Positions 42,771-51,340 of a stretch of 64,000 bases of DNA are shown piece after piece. Source of the DNA: AV40 sp038230255 (lineage in GTDB: Bacteria > Verrucomicrobiota > Verrucomicrobiia > Chthoniobacterales > UBA10450); assembly GCA_038230255.1 (NCBI GenBank), contig JBBRNP010000007.1, positions 124,001-188,000 on the forward strand, in the 5' to 3' direction. Position 1 is the first letter of the stretch, and every line of letters starts with the position of its first letter. Under the pieces are notes generated by a model, which ran no database searches, was not told where the DNA came from, and worked only from the letters and a program-made list of their open reading frames with translations. The position numbers and the translations under genes were made by a program.

Positions 42771-43925
42771 ATGAAACGTAAACGCGTCGTTGTCCTGGGC
42801 GCGACCGGATCGATCGGCGACAGCACGTTGAAAGTGGCGCACGACATTCCGGAGCGGATGGAAATCGTGGGCTTGGCTGCGAATAGCAACGCCGAGAAAC
42901 TGGCGGCGGCGGCGAACATCACGCGCGCGAAAGCGATCTGTCTGGTTGACGAACGCAAGATCGACATCTTGCGGGCGCAACTGCAGTACGAGCCGAAAAT
43001 TTTTGTGGGAGAGAATGGCTTGCGCGAAATTGCGCGACTGGAGGACGCAGACATGGTTCTCATCGCCATTGTCGGCACGGCGGGACTGCATCCGGCGCTG
43101 GACGCGATTGAATCGGGCAAAGATCTGGCGGTCGCGAGCAAAGAAATCCTGGTCATGGCAGGCGAAGCGGTCATGGACGCGGCGCGTGCCCGCGGGGTGA
43201 AAATTCTGCCGGTCGATTCCGAGCACAACGCGATCTTTCAATGTCTGGACGGACGCGCATCAGAAGTGCGCCGGATTATTTTAACGGCATCGGGCGGCCC
43301 ATTTCGTGAAACGCCCGGGAACCGACTTGCCGATGTGACGGTCGAGGAAGCGCTCAAGCATCCGACCTGGAACATGGGCCCTAAGATCACGATCGATTCC
43401 GCGACGCTGTTCAACAAAGGGCTCGAGATGATCGAAGCGCACTGGCTTTTCGGCGTGGAAATGAATCGGGTGGAAGTGGTGATCCATCCCCAGAGCATCG
43501 TCCATTCGATGGTCGAATTTGCGGATGGATCGACCCTCGCGCAGTTGAGCTACTCGAACATGTGTTTCCCGATTCAATATGCGGTGACGTGGCCGGACCG
43601 GGTTCCGAACACGTTGCCACCGCTCGATTTCTCGAAGCTGTCGAAGTTGGAATTCTTTCCACCGCGTTATGAAGATTTCCCGGCGCTCAATCTGGCCCGG
43701 CGCGCCGGCGAGAGTGGCGGAACTTTGCCCGCAGTCATGAACGCAGCCAACGAAGTCGCGGTCGCGGCGTTTTTGAACCGGCGTGTGCAGTTCGCTCAAA
43801 TCTGGGAGACAGTGGCGGAAGTGATGGACCGGCACCGTAGCGTTGCACATCCCGATCTCGATGCGATATTGGCGGCCGATCAGTGGGCGCGCGCGGAAGC
43901 GACTGCCGCCATCGGAAAAAAATAA
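42771..43925 (+). CDS. dxr: 1-deoxy-D-xylulose 5-phosphate reductoisomerase
   Basis: 384 residues. NADPH loop VVLGATGSIGDSTLKV. Metal and substrate sites ASKEILVMAGEAVMDAA, PVDSEHNAIFQCL, SGGPFRETP, and MGPKITIDSATLFNKGLEM. Second enzyme of the MEP isoprenoid pathway. IspG, later in the same pathway, is encoded two genes downstream. Confidence 0.97.
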   Translation: MKRKRVVVLGATGSIGDSTLKVAHDIPERMEIVGLAANSNAEKLAAAANITRAKAICLVDERKIDILRAQLQYEPKIFVGENGLREIARLEDADMVLIAIVGTAGLHPALDAIESGKDLAVASKEILVMAGEAVMDAARARGVKILPVDSEHNAIFQCLDGRASEVRRIILTASGGPFRETPGNRLADVTVEEALKHPTWNMGPKITIDSATLFNKGLEMIEAHWLFGVEMNRVEVVIHPQSIVHSMVEFADGSTLAQLSYSNMCFPIQYAVTWPDRVPNTLPPLDFSKLSKLEFFPPRYEDFPALNLARRAGESGGTLPAVMNAANEVAVAAFLNRRVQFAQIWETVAEVMDRHRSVAHPDLDAILAADQWARAEATAAIGKK

Positions 43926-43939
43926 TTCAGCCAGCCGCA

Positions 43940-45364
43940 ATGATTCTTCATATCGGTCGCGTCATCCTCGTCATCATCGAGGTCCTGATCATTTTCAATT
44001 TGCTCATTGTCGTGCATGAGATCGGCCATTTTCTGGCGGCGCGCTGGCGCGGCCTTTACATCGAGAAATTCGGGGTCTGGTTCGGCAAGCCGCTTTGGAA
44101 AAAGACAATCAACGGCGTGCAATACTCGTTAGGCTCGCTGCCGTTCGGCGGTTTCGTCGCGCTGCCTCAGCTCGCGCCGATGGACATTATCGAAGGCAAA
44201 GCGGACATCGATCGCGAGCAGCTTCCGCCTATTTCTGCGCTCGACAAGATTATCGTGGCGGTGGCCGGTCCGTTTTTCAGTCTGCTGCTGGGGTTCGTGT
44301 TCGCGACGATGGTGTGGATCGTCGGCTATCCGGTGAGCGAATCGGACATGACGACGGTCGTCGGTTACATCATGCCTGATTCGCCGGCCCAGAAAGCGGG
44401 AATGCGGGAGGGTGACAAAATTTTGGAAGTCGATGGAAAACCAGTGACGCGTTTCCTCGGGATGAACGACAGCGTGAGCTGGGCGGTTGTCCGGAGTGAA
44501 GGCGAGACGGTTCCGGTAAAGTTCGAGCGCGGTGGACAGGTGCAAACGGTCGAAGTGGAGCCTCACAAAGCCGAGACGCGCGGATGGAGCAGAAAGAGCG
44601 TTCGCCAGTTGCTCATTTTGCCGGCCGAAACGGCGATCATTGACAAAGTCGAACCGAACTCGCCAGCAGCCGTCGCCGGATTGCGCCCGCGCGACATCAT
44701 TCGCGGTTTTAATCATACACCGATCTACAATCCGATCGCGTTGCTCGAGTACATCAAAAAACATCCCGATGAAACGCTGACACTCGAAGTAGAGCGCAAC
44801 GGCTCAAGATTAGAGGTCCCGGTAAAACCGGTGCCGTTGCCAACCGACGGGAAAATGCAGCCGCGAATTGGAATTCAATGGGACACGAGCGGGCAAATGT
44901 CGATCGCGCATCCGAGTCCGATCGAGCTGATTCACAACAGCGTGACGAGCACGTTGAATACGCTTGGCGCGGTCGCTTCGCCGAAATCGGACGTGAAGCT
45001 ACAGCATTTGAGCGGGCCGATCGGTATCGGAAGAATTTATTATCTGTTTTTCGTGAGCGAGCGGGGCTGGCAACTGGCGCTCTGGCTTAGCGTGGTGCTG
45101 AACGTGAATCTCGCGATTTTGAATATGCTGCCGATTCCGGTCCTCGACGGGGGGCACATCCTGTTTGGATTGATCGAGTCGGTCCGGCGCAAGCCTCTGA
45201 ACATGCGTGTGCTCGAAGTCGTGCAGGGCACCTGCACGCTTTTGATCGTTGGGGTGATTATTTACATCACCTTTTTTGATTTGCAGGATTTGCCCTTCGT
45301 TAAACACGCGCTCGATAAGTACGCACCGCAGTCGCAGAAGGCCAAAGATCAGGACGTGCCCTGA
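43940..45364 (+). CDS. rseP: RIP metalloprotease RseP (site-2 protease)
   Basis: 474 residues from ATG 43940; an in-frame start at 43883 lies inside dxr. Zinc motif VVHEIGHFLAARW in the first helix. Two PDZ domains (about residues 135-205 and 230-305: PAQKAGMREGDKILEVDGKP; PAAVAGLRPRDIIRGFNHTP). The LDG motif is in LPIPVLDGGHILFGLIE. Cuts membrane-bound regulators such as anti-sigma factors during envelope stress. Part of cdsA-dxr-rseP-ispG. Confidence 0.96.
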   Translation: MILHIGRVILVIIEVLIIFNLLIVVHEIGHFLAARWRGLYIEKFGVWFGKPLWKKTINGVQYSLGSLPFGGFVALPQLAPMDIIEGKADIDREQLPPISALDKIIVAVAGPFFSLLLGFVFATMVWIVGYPVSESDMTTVVGYIMPDSPAQKAGMREGDKILEVDGKPVTRFLGMNDSVSWAVVRSEGETVPVKFERGGQVQTVEVEPHKAETRGWSRKSVRQLLILPAETAIIDKVEPNSPAAVAGLRPRDIIRGFNHTPIYNPIALLEYIKKHPDETLTLEVERNGSRLEVPVKPVPLPTDGKMQPRIGIQWDTSGQMSIAHPSPIELIHNSVTSTLNTLGAVASPKSDVKLQHLSGPIGIGRIYYLFFVSERGWQLALWLSVVLNVNLAILNMLPIPVLDGGHILFGLIESVRRKPLNMRVLEVVQGTCTLLIVGVIIYITFFDLQDLPFVKHALDKYAPQSQKAKDQDVP

Positions 45365-45405
45365 GCGGATTGCGCCGGGCGGGCGCCGCTTTTAGATTTA
45401 CGGTC

Positions 45406-47184
45406 GTGAAGTATTGCGAGTCACCATTCTCGTTCAAGCGCCGCCTCTCACGGGAAGTGCGGGTGGGCAATGTCGGCATCGGCGGCGACAATCCGATTCG
45501 CGTCCAATCGATGATCACGTGCGACACGATGGACACCGAGATGTCGATCCAACAGACGCTCGAGCTGGCGAATGTCGGGTGTGAGATTGTCCGGATCACG
45601 GCGCCGACCGTGAAAGACTCGCGCAATCTGGAAAATATCGTGAAGGGATTGCGCGAGCGCGGCTGCGACGTGCCAATCGTGGCTGATATCCATTTTAAAC
45701 CTGACGCCGCGATGGAAGCGGCCAAATGGGTGGACAAAGTCCGGATCAACCCGGGCAATTATGCCGACTCGAAGAAGTTCCTGATTCGCGAATACTCGGA
45801 CGAACAATATACGGCCGAGCTGAATCGGATCCGCGAACGATTCACGCCGCTGGTCGATCTTTGCAAAAAACGCGGCATCGCCATGCGGATCGGGACGAAT
45901 CACGGTTCGCTCAGCGACCGTATTTTAAATAGATACGGCGATACGCCGCTCGGGATGGTGGAGAGCGCGCTCGAATTCGCCCGGATCGCGCGCGACCTGG
46001 ATTATCACGCGTTCGTTTTTTCGATGAAGGCGAGCAATCCCAAAATCATGATTGCCGCTTATCGATTGCTGGTGGCGCGATTGAACGAGCTCGGCCCGGA
46101 TTGGAATTACCCGCTCCATCTCGGCGTGACCGAAGCCGGCGAAGGCGAAGACGCACGAATCAAGAGCGCGATCGGAATCGGCTCGCTTCTGGCGGATGGG
46201 ATCGGGGACACGATCCGCGTCTCGTTGACCGAAGACAGCCCGCACGAAATTCCGGTGGCGAAAGCGCTGATCGAGATGATGCGGAAGAAAACGCCGAGCA
46301 CCGAACGTCCAACACCCAATGTCGAATTATCGTTCGATCCATTCTCGTATCAGAAGCGCGCCTCGGAAACGATCGAGCGCGAGGGAATCCGATTGGGCGG
46401 AGAAGAACTGATTCGGGTCATCGTCAGGCAGGAGAACTTCGACAAGATCGCGCATAAGATCGACAAGATGGGCGATTACAAGCCGGAGATCGTTTACGAA
46501 AAGGCGCAAATCCAGGAGATCGACCCAAGCGACGAGGACGCGATCGCGCGACTAAATCAGAAATCCGAGCCCCAGCTCGTGACCATGAAGGACGATGTCG
46601 ATCTTCCACTGATCGCGGCGTTTCGTTTGCTGGCCGCCAGGTTGCAACCGCGACATCCAATCCTGTTAAAGGATGAAGGAAGAACGACGAAGGATGAACC
46701 AAAAGACTTCCTCCAAACCTTGCTGACGGCATCCACGAATATTGGATCGCTTTTGTGTGATGGAATCGGCGACGCGGTTTTGGTGCAGGGCGAGGACGCG
46801 CCGGGGCAGGCGTTGCGTTTGAGCTACAATATCCTGCAAGCGGCCGGGTCGCGGATTTTCAAGACTGATTACGTCGCCTGCCCGTCGTGCGGGCGGACGT
46901 TGTTTAATCTGCAAACCACGACGGCGAAAATTAAGGCGGCGACATTGCATCTCAAAGGCGTGAAGATCGCGATCATGGGTTGCATCGTAAACGGGCCGGG
47001 CGAAATGGCAGACGCGGATTTTGGTTACGTCGGCGGCGCGCCCGGTAAAGTGAATCTCTATGTCGGCAAGACCGCGGTGAAATTCAACATTCCGGAAGCG
47101 GAGGCAGTGGACCGGCTAAAAGATTTGATTCGCGAACATGGAAAATGGATCGAGCCGGCGGCGGAGAAACCGGTCTTGGTCTGA
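45406..47184 (+). CDS. ispG: 4-hydroxy-3-methylbut-2-enyl diphosphate synthase, long form
   Basis: 592 residues from GTG 45406; the open frame extends back to 45370. Long IspG with a TIM barrel, a central insert domain and a C-terminal [4Fe-4S] domain (CPSCGRTLFNL and GCIVNGPGEMADADFG), as in chlamydiae, plants and relatives. Makes HMBPP in the MEP pathway. Two insert segments are encoded by spacer-type DNA: STERPTPNVELS at about 46300 and KDEGRTTKDEP at about 46672. Five bases after rseP by open frame. Confidence 0.95.
   Translation: MKYCESPFSFKRRLSREVRVGNVGIGGDNPIRVQSMITCDTMDTEMSIQQTLELANVGCEIVRITAPTVKDSRNLENIVKGLRERGCDVPIVADIHFKPDAAMEAAKWVDKVRINPGNYADSKKFLIREYSDEQYTAELNRIRERFTPLVDLCKKRGIAMRIGTNHGSLSDRILNRYGDTPLGMVESALEFARIARDLDYHAFVFSMKASNPKIMIAAYRLLVARLNELGPDWNYPLHLGVTEAGEGEDARIKSAIGIGSLLADGIGDTIRVSLTEDSPHEIPVAKALIEMMRKKTPSTERPTPNVELSFDPFSYQKRASETIEREGIRLGGEELIRVIVRQENFDKIAHKIDKMGDYKPEIVYEKAQIQEIDPSDEDAIARLNQKSEPQLVTMKDDVDLPLIAAFRLLAARLQPRHPILLKDEGRTTKDEPKDFLQTLLTASTNIGSLLCDGIGDAVLVQGEDAPGQALRLSYNILQAAGSRIFKTDYVACPSCGRTLFNLQTTTAKIKAATLHLKGVKIAIMGCIVNGPGEMADADFGYVGGAPGKVNLYVGKTAVKFNIPEAEAVDRLKDLIREHGKWIEPAAEKPVLV
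46303..46329. repeat. ACGTCCAACACCC spacer repeat inside ispG
   Basis: GAACGTCCAACACCCAATGT then CGAATTA matches the intergenic units at 11210 (CCAACGCCCAATGTCGAATT). It is in frame and encodes ERPTPNVEL. Confidence 0.8.
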
Positions 47185-47256
47185 CATTTTCGCTTGCGCA
47201 ATGAGGGTTAAATAACGCAGGCTCGAATCGTCTAAATCAAGACGGAGGAGATAACT

Positions 47257-47472
47257 ATGAAGAAACTTGCGTTACTTTTGGCTGCTTTGTCTTGCATGAG
47301 CGGCTTTATCACGACCGCGAATGCGATTGGAATCAGCATAAACGTTGGCGATCAGCCCTATTACACCAATGGCCCGCGCTACTGGGCACGCGGAGCTTAC
47401 TGGTGCTGGGTTCCGGGGCATTGGAATCGCCGTCACACGGTCTGGATCCACGGCCATTACCGAGCGTGCTAA
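47257..47472 (+). CDS. small secreted aromatic-rich protein
   Basis: 71 residues: signal peptide (KKLALLLAALSCMSGFITTA, then NA) and a 45-residue mature part rich in Tyr, Trp and His (YWCWVPGHWNRRHTVWIHGH then Y). The WxPGHW...WIHGHY pattern resembles YXWGXW-type envelope proteins. A strong Shine-Dalgarno (GGAGGAG) lies about seven bases before the ATG, unusual in this window. Function unknown. Confidence 0.82.
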   Translation: MKKLALLLAALSCMSGFITTANAIGISINVGDQPYYTNGPRYWARGAYWCWVPGHWNRRHTVWIHGHYRAC

Positions 47473-47781
47473 GAAAATAGCAGCGTTTCATAGTCGGCGT
47501 CAGGCTTTGGCCTCTGCCCGAGCCTAGTCCGTAGATCGGGTTTGTGGATTGACGCGGCTTTATGGTTTTATGGTTTTATTCTGCTAAACCTTGTTAATTG
47601 CACGGGATTCGTTGAGTTATTCACAATTATTCACAACCATAGGAATTTTTCCCATTTTTTTTGAGAAACTAGAAGAATTGTCTTGATGTTTCTTAAGGAA
47701 GGCATCACGGTCGCCTTTCACTCAACTCGTGACTCTCTCAATTCGTGAGTCACTCAACTCCTAAATCTGAACCCTTAGTCT
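47473..47781. other. AT-rich intergenic region
   Basis: 309 bases without a gene. It holds a direct repeat TTTATGGTTTTATGGTTTTA (about 47558-47580), two tandem DnaA-box-like sites (47617-47635), a T-rich stretch CCCATTTTTTTTGAG, and CACTCAACTC/GTGACTCTCTCAATTCGTGA-type short repeats before the beta-propeller gene. Confidence 0.6.
47617..47635 (+). promoter_or_regulatory. tandem DnaA-box-like sites
   Basis: TTATTCACA twice, separated by one A. Both fit TTATNCACA. They lie in an AT-rich gap. They could be DnaA sites controlling the downstream gene or part of a replication origin. Two sites alone do not decide. Confidence 0.4.
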
Positions 47782-50544
47782 ATGAAACTTACTTACACGT
47801 CAGTATTCTCCTATCTACGCGTCGCGGTTGCCGGCACCTTGGTGCTTGCGGCAGTGGCGTTAGCTGTCACGACAGCAAAAATGTCGACCCCACTCCGGAC
47901 GACACAGAAGCCAGCGTACACTCCGAAAAAGGCGGACGCCGACTTCTTTAAACCGGGTCGCAATGCCGAAACAGCGGTTGTGGCCGAAGCCAAGAACCCA
48001 GATTCTTCACCGGAAATTGAAGCTTATTTGCTGCGCGCTTATCCGTCGGATGAAGTGTCCGGCGATGCAACCCTGGCGGCGAAAGCTGGCTGGGCGTCAC
48101 TAAATGCTGGTGCGCACGCGCCTGGCAGCTGGCAATTAATCGGCCCAAGTAAAGCCACTTATCCGGCTGTGCTGGATCCGTTCCTCTTTGACGGTGCGCA
48201 GTATGTGGCCAGTGGCCGAACGATTGCGTTCGCGATCGCCCCCAACTGCACGACGCAAAATTGTACTCTTTATCTCGCAGCAGCGGGCGGCGGCGTCTGG
48301 AAGACCACTAAAGCGCTTGCTGGAAGTCAGAACTGGCAATTCGTTTCCGGCAGTTTTGGCATCAATGCGATTGGCTCATTGCTGATGGATCCGGCTGATC
48401 CTAGTGGCAACACGGTTTATGCCGCCACCGGTGAGGAGCACGCGTCCAGCGACTCTGAAGCTGGCGTCGGTGTCTACAAGACGACTGACGGTGGAGCTAC
48501 CTGGAACCTCGTTCCCGGCACCGATATTTTCTTTCAACGTGGAATCGGGGAACTGGATTTCGACAATGCGCATAATCTACTCGTTCCGATTGGCAGCGCT
48601 ATTCGCGGCGTCAGCTCAGTGACGAGCGGCGCCTCTTCCAGCGGGGCAACAGGACATCCGTTGGTAACGCGTGGTCTTTATCGATGCAATGGCGTGAGTT
48701 GCACGCTCATTCGACCGATTGTGGCCGTGGCCACTGCTCGTGGCTCGAACACTGTAAAGACTGATCCGACTCACCCCGGGGTCATCTATGTTAACGAGTA
48801 TTCGCGTGGTATCTGGCGTTCGATCGACAACGGCGCGACCTGGACCAACATCAAAACCGCGCTCAACCCAGCGAGGAGCACCGACCGCGCCGAGTTTTCA
48901 CTCGCTACTTTGCCCAATGGCAATACGCGGATGTACGTGGGCATCGGTAACCAATCCGACACCGGCCCGAATCGGGCTCGGTTTTATCGCACGGACGACG
49001 CTTCAGGGGCGGCCGTTTTCGCTGACATGACCACCCCGCAGAATATCGGCTATTGCACAGCGCAGTGCTGGTACGACAATCGTCTCTACACGCCGGCCGG
49101 CTCGCCGGACGTTGTCTATGTTGGCGGTTCGTTTTCGTATGGTCAGTTACATGGGCCGTCGAACGGGCGGGCTTGGCTACTGTCAACCGATGGCGGCGCT
49201 ACCTTTAGCGACCTGACCCAAGATGGCGACCCCAACCACGCCTCTGGCATGCACCCCGATCAGCACGCGATCACAACTGTCCCGGGTAAACCGTTCCAGT
49301 TCATCGTTGGGTCTGACGGCGGCGTGATGCGATCGGACGGCAGGTTTGCCGACGTCTCATACAAATGCGACAGCCGCGGCCTTGATCCGGCGACTACCGC
49401 ATACTGCAAGAGCCTGCTCTACAGAGTGCCGAACCAGCTCATCAACATGAACGAAGGATTGTCGACGCTGCAGTTCCAGAGCTTCTCAATCAGCTCACAG
49501 CGCCCGCAAAATCTTCTTCAAGGCGGCACACAGGATAACGGCACGTTCCAATACAATGGCTCTGCTAATGTCTGGCCGCAGATCATCTATGGTGACGGTG
49601 GTCAATCTGGCTTCATGGTCACGAACGACAAGCTTCGCTTCAACACCTTCTTCGGGCAGGCGAACGACGCGAACTTCCGTGACGGCGATCCGACGAAGTG
49701 GGTCGTCATAACCGGAGATATCTATTCGAGTCCGGAAGCTTCATACTTCTATCCGCCAATTATTGCCGATCCGAATCCGGCCAATGCCGGTTCGATTTTC
49801 CAAGGATCATTCTCTGTTTGGCGAACGACAGATTGGGGTGGCGATCGCGATTACCTCGAAGCGAATTGCCCTGAGTTTACTACATCAGCAGCCGATCCCA
49901 ACTGCGGTGACTTCGTCCCGCTTGGCGGCCCTGCGACGGGTTCCGGGACCGATCCCGGCGATCTAAGGGGCTTCTTCTACGGTGGCGATCGCGTCGGAGG
50001 CGCAGTCGCATGGCTGACGCGCGCTTCGCAAAACACGAATACTATGTGGGCGGCAACGGGCGCTGGCCGCGTGTTTATTTCGGACAACATTGATGCCGCA
50101 GCACCTTCCGTGTTGTGGAACCGTTTGGATCCATCAGCAGCGAATGATCCGGCGAGGGCGGTTTCGCAAATCGCTGTCGATCCAGCAAACGCGAATCACG
50201 CTTGGATCGGCTACAACGGCTATAATGTGAACACGCCTGCTCAACCGGGACACGTGTTCAATGTCACCCGGACAGGTCCGTCCACTGCAACCTGGGTCGA
50301 CATCAGCTTCAATCTGCCTGACTTCCCGGTCACTGCGTTGGTTCGGGACGACAAAACGGGCGACCTCTACGCCGGGTCGGATTTCGGGGTAATGAAGCTC
50401 CCGTTCGGCACCACCGTCTGGGTCGTTGCAGGATCGGGGCTTCCGATGGTGGAATGCCCGGGCCTCACGATCGATTCGGCTGCACGCGTTCTGTATGTGG
50501 CAACGCATGGCCGCAGCGGTTGGTCGATGGACTTGGGTAAATAA
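47782..50544 (+). CDS. large secreted beta-propeller (sialidase/BNR-like) protein
   Basis: 920 residues. N-terminal hydrophobic signal (VAVAGTLVLAAVALAVTTAK). Repeated Asp-box-like units YKTTDGGATWNLVPG, WRSIDNGATWTNIK, LLSTDGGATFSDLT, with GVWKTTKALAGSQNWQFVSG near the start, indicate one or two beta-propellers of the BNR/VPS10/YCF48 type. No catalytic sialidase residues could be recognised. Probably an outer-surface or extracellular binding protein or glycosidase-like protein. Followed by a strong terminator. Confidence 0.82.
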   Translation: MKLTYTSVFSYLRVAVAGTLVLAAVALAVTTAKMSTPLRTTQKPAYTPKKADADFFKPGRNAETAVVAEAKNPDSSPEIEAYLLRAYPSDEVSGDATLAAKAGWASLNAGAHAPGSWQLIGPSKATYPAVLDPFLFDGAQYVASGRTIAFAIAPNCTTQNCTLYLAAAGGGVWKTTKALAGSQNWQFVSGSFGINAIGSLLMDPADPSGNTVYAATGEEHASSDSEAGVGVYKTTDGGATWNLVPGTDIFFQRGIGELDFDNAHNLLVPIGSAIRGVSSVTSGASSSGATGHPLVTRGLYRCNGVSCTLIRPIVAVATARGSNTVKTDPTHPGVIYVNEYSRGIWRSIDNGATWTNIKTALNPARSTDRAEFSLATLPNGNTRMYVGIGNQSDTGPNRARFYRTDDASGAAVFADMTTPQNIGYCTAQCWYDNRLYTPAGSPDVVYVGGSFSYGQLHGPSNGRAWLLSTDGGATFSDLTQDGDPNHASGMHPDQHAITTVPGKPFQFIVGSDGGVMRSDGRFADVSYKCDSRGLDPATTAYCKSLLYRVPNQLINMNEGLSTLQFQSFSISSQRPQNLLQGGTQDNGTFQYNGSANVWPQIIYGDGGQSGFMVTNDKLRFNTFFGQANDANFRDGDPTKWVVITGDIYSSPEASYFYPPIIADPNPANAGSIFQGSFSVWRTTDWGGDRDYLEANCPEFTTSAADPNCGDFVPLGGPATGSGTDPGDLRGFFYGGDRVGGAVAWLTRASQNTNTMWAATGAGRVFISDNIDAAAPSVLWNRLDPSAANDPARAVSQIAVDPANANHAWIGYNGYNVNTPAQPGHVFNVTRTGPSTATWVDISFNLPDFPVTALVRDDKTGDLYAGSDFGVMKLPFGTTVWVVAGSGLPMVECPGLTIDSAARVLYVATHGRSGWSMDLGK

Positions 50545-50567
50545 CTTAGATTGCTGTTTCAAACGAA

Positions 50568-50600
50568 CGGGCCGGCAGAAATGCCGGCCCGTTTTGTTTT
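50568..50600 (+). terminator. Rho-independent terminator
   Basis: Perfect 10-bp stem CGGGCCGGCA / TGCCGGCCCG with GAAA loop, followed by TTTTGTTTT. Ends the beta-propeller transcript. Confidence 0.95.
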
Positions 50601-50645
50601 CCTCGAGTTCAAAAAGGCTTGATCGAATTCGTGGACAGGAGTGTA

Positions 50646-51212
50646 ATGACGAACCAATCCAGCAAGACTATGAGCACTCGATCGTCGGTTTTCGGTGTTG
50701 CGTTCTTTTTTGTTTCCAGCGTCTGCGCAGTCGCCGGCTCGGCTGCCTCCGGAAGCGCCCAAGTCGCTCCGACTGACAATACTTCGGTCAGCACATACAA
50801 AGTGACCGACACCAGCGTGGGAGCGAGCGCGAGAGACTCCGCCGGCGCTTCCACATCCCAGGCCGGCGGACCTTCCGGCACGACCAACACGGACGCTTCC
50901 GCATCCAGTGGAGCCGCGTCATCGAATGGAAGCGCGCCTTCGACCTCCGGGATCTCGCCACGAGTGACGGAGGGTTCGAATAACACTTCGGCTGAAATCA
51001 GGCATGAAAAAGTGATCGACACCGGAGACAAGGCTATCGACACCGACAAATCGGCGAAGGTCGAATCGAGCGACAAGACATTCGCGCCTGGCGCGCTCGA
51101 TAAGGTTAGTGACATTTCGGCTGTCAGCGCACAAAAAGCACAGGATTCCGCCTTCAAGGCGAACGAAAGCAAGTCCGCAGCGTCCGAAGACAAGAACGAT
51201 TCGCGCAAGTAA
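50646..51212 (+). CDS. secreted Ser/Ala/Thr-rich low-complexity protein
   Basis: 188 residues from ATG 50646, chosen for the AGGAG about five bases upstream; a TTG at 50619 is open too. Signal-like segment (RSSVFGVAFFFVSSVCAVAG then SA). The mature part is mostly Ser, Ala, Thr, Gly, Asp and Lys with no aromatic core (STSQAGGPSGTTNTDASASS). The second half is charged (KVIDTGDKAIDTDKSAKVES). Probably disordered and surface-exposed. A 675-residue open frame covers it on the other strand, but that continues antisense through typA and is not credible. Confidence 0.68.
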   Translation: MTNQSSKTMSTRSSVFGVAFFFVSSVCAVAGSAASGSAQVAPTDNTSVSTYKVTDTSVGASARDSAGASTSQAGGPSGTTNTDASASSGAASSNGSAPSTSGISPRVTEGSNNTSAEIRHEKVIDTGDKAIDTDKSAKVESSDKTFAPGALDKVSDISAVSAQKAQDSAFKANESKSAASEDKNDSRK

Positions 51213-51340
51213 GACCGGCCTGAGCGATTCTTAGTTCCCTGCGTTTGAAACAACCAGGTCGTTAGCAACCACGCTCGCTGTTGCTTTTCCTGCGGAGAGA
51301 GGCATATTTCGCGCTCCTCCGCGCCCCCCGGAAAACGCTC

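Noticed and set aside
47617..47635. Chromosomal origin
   Set aside because: Only two DnaA-like boxes and no dnaA, dnaN or parAB nearby; kept only as a weak regulatory feature.
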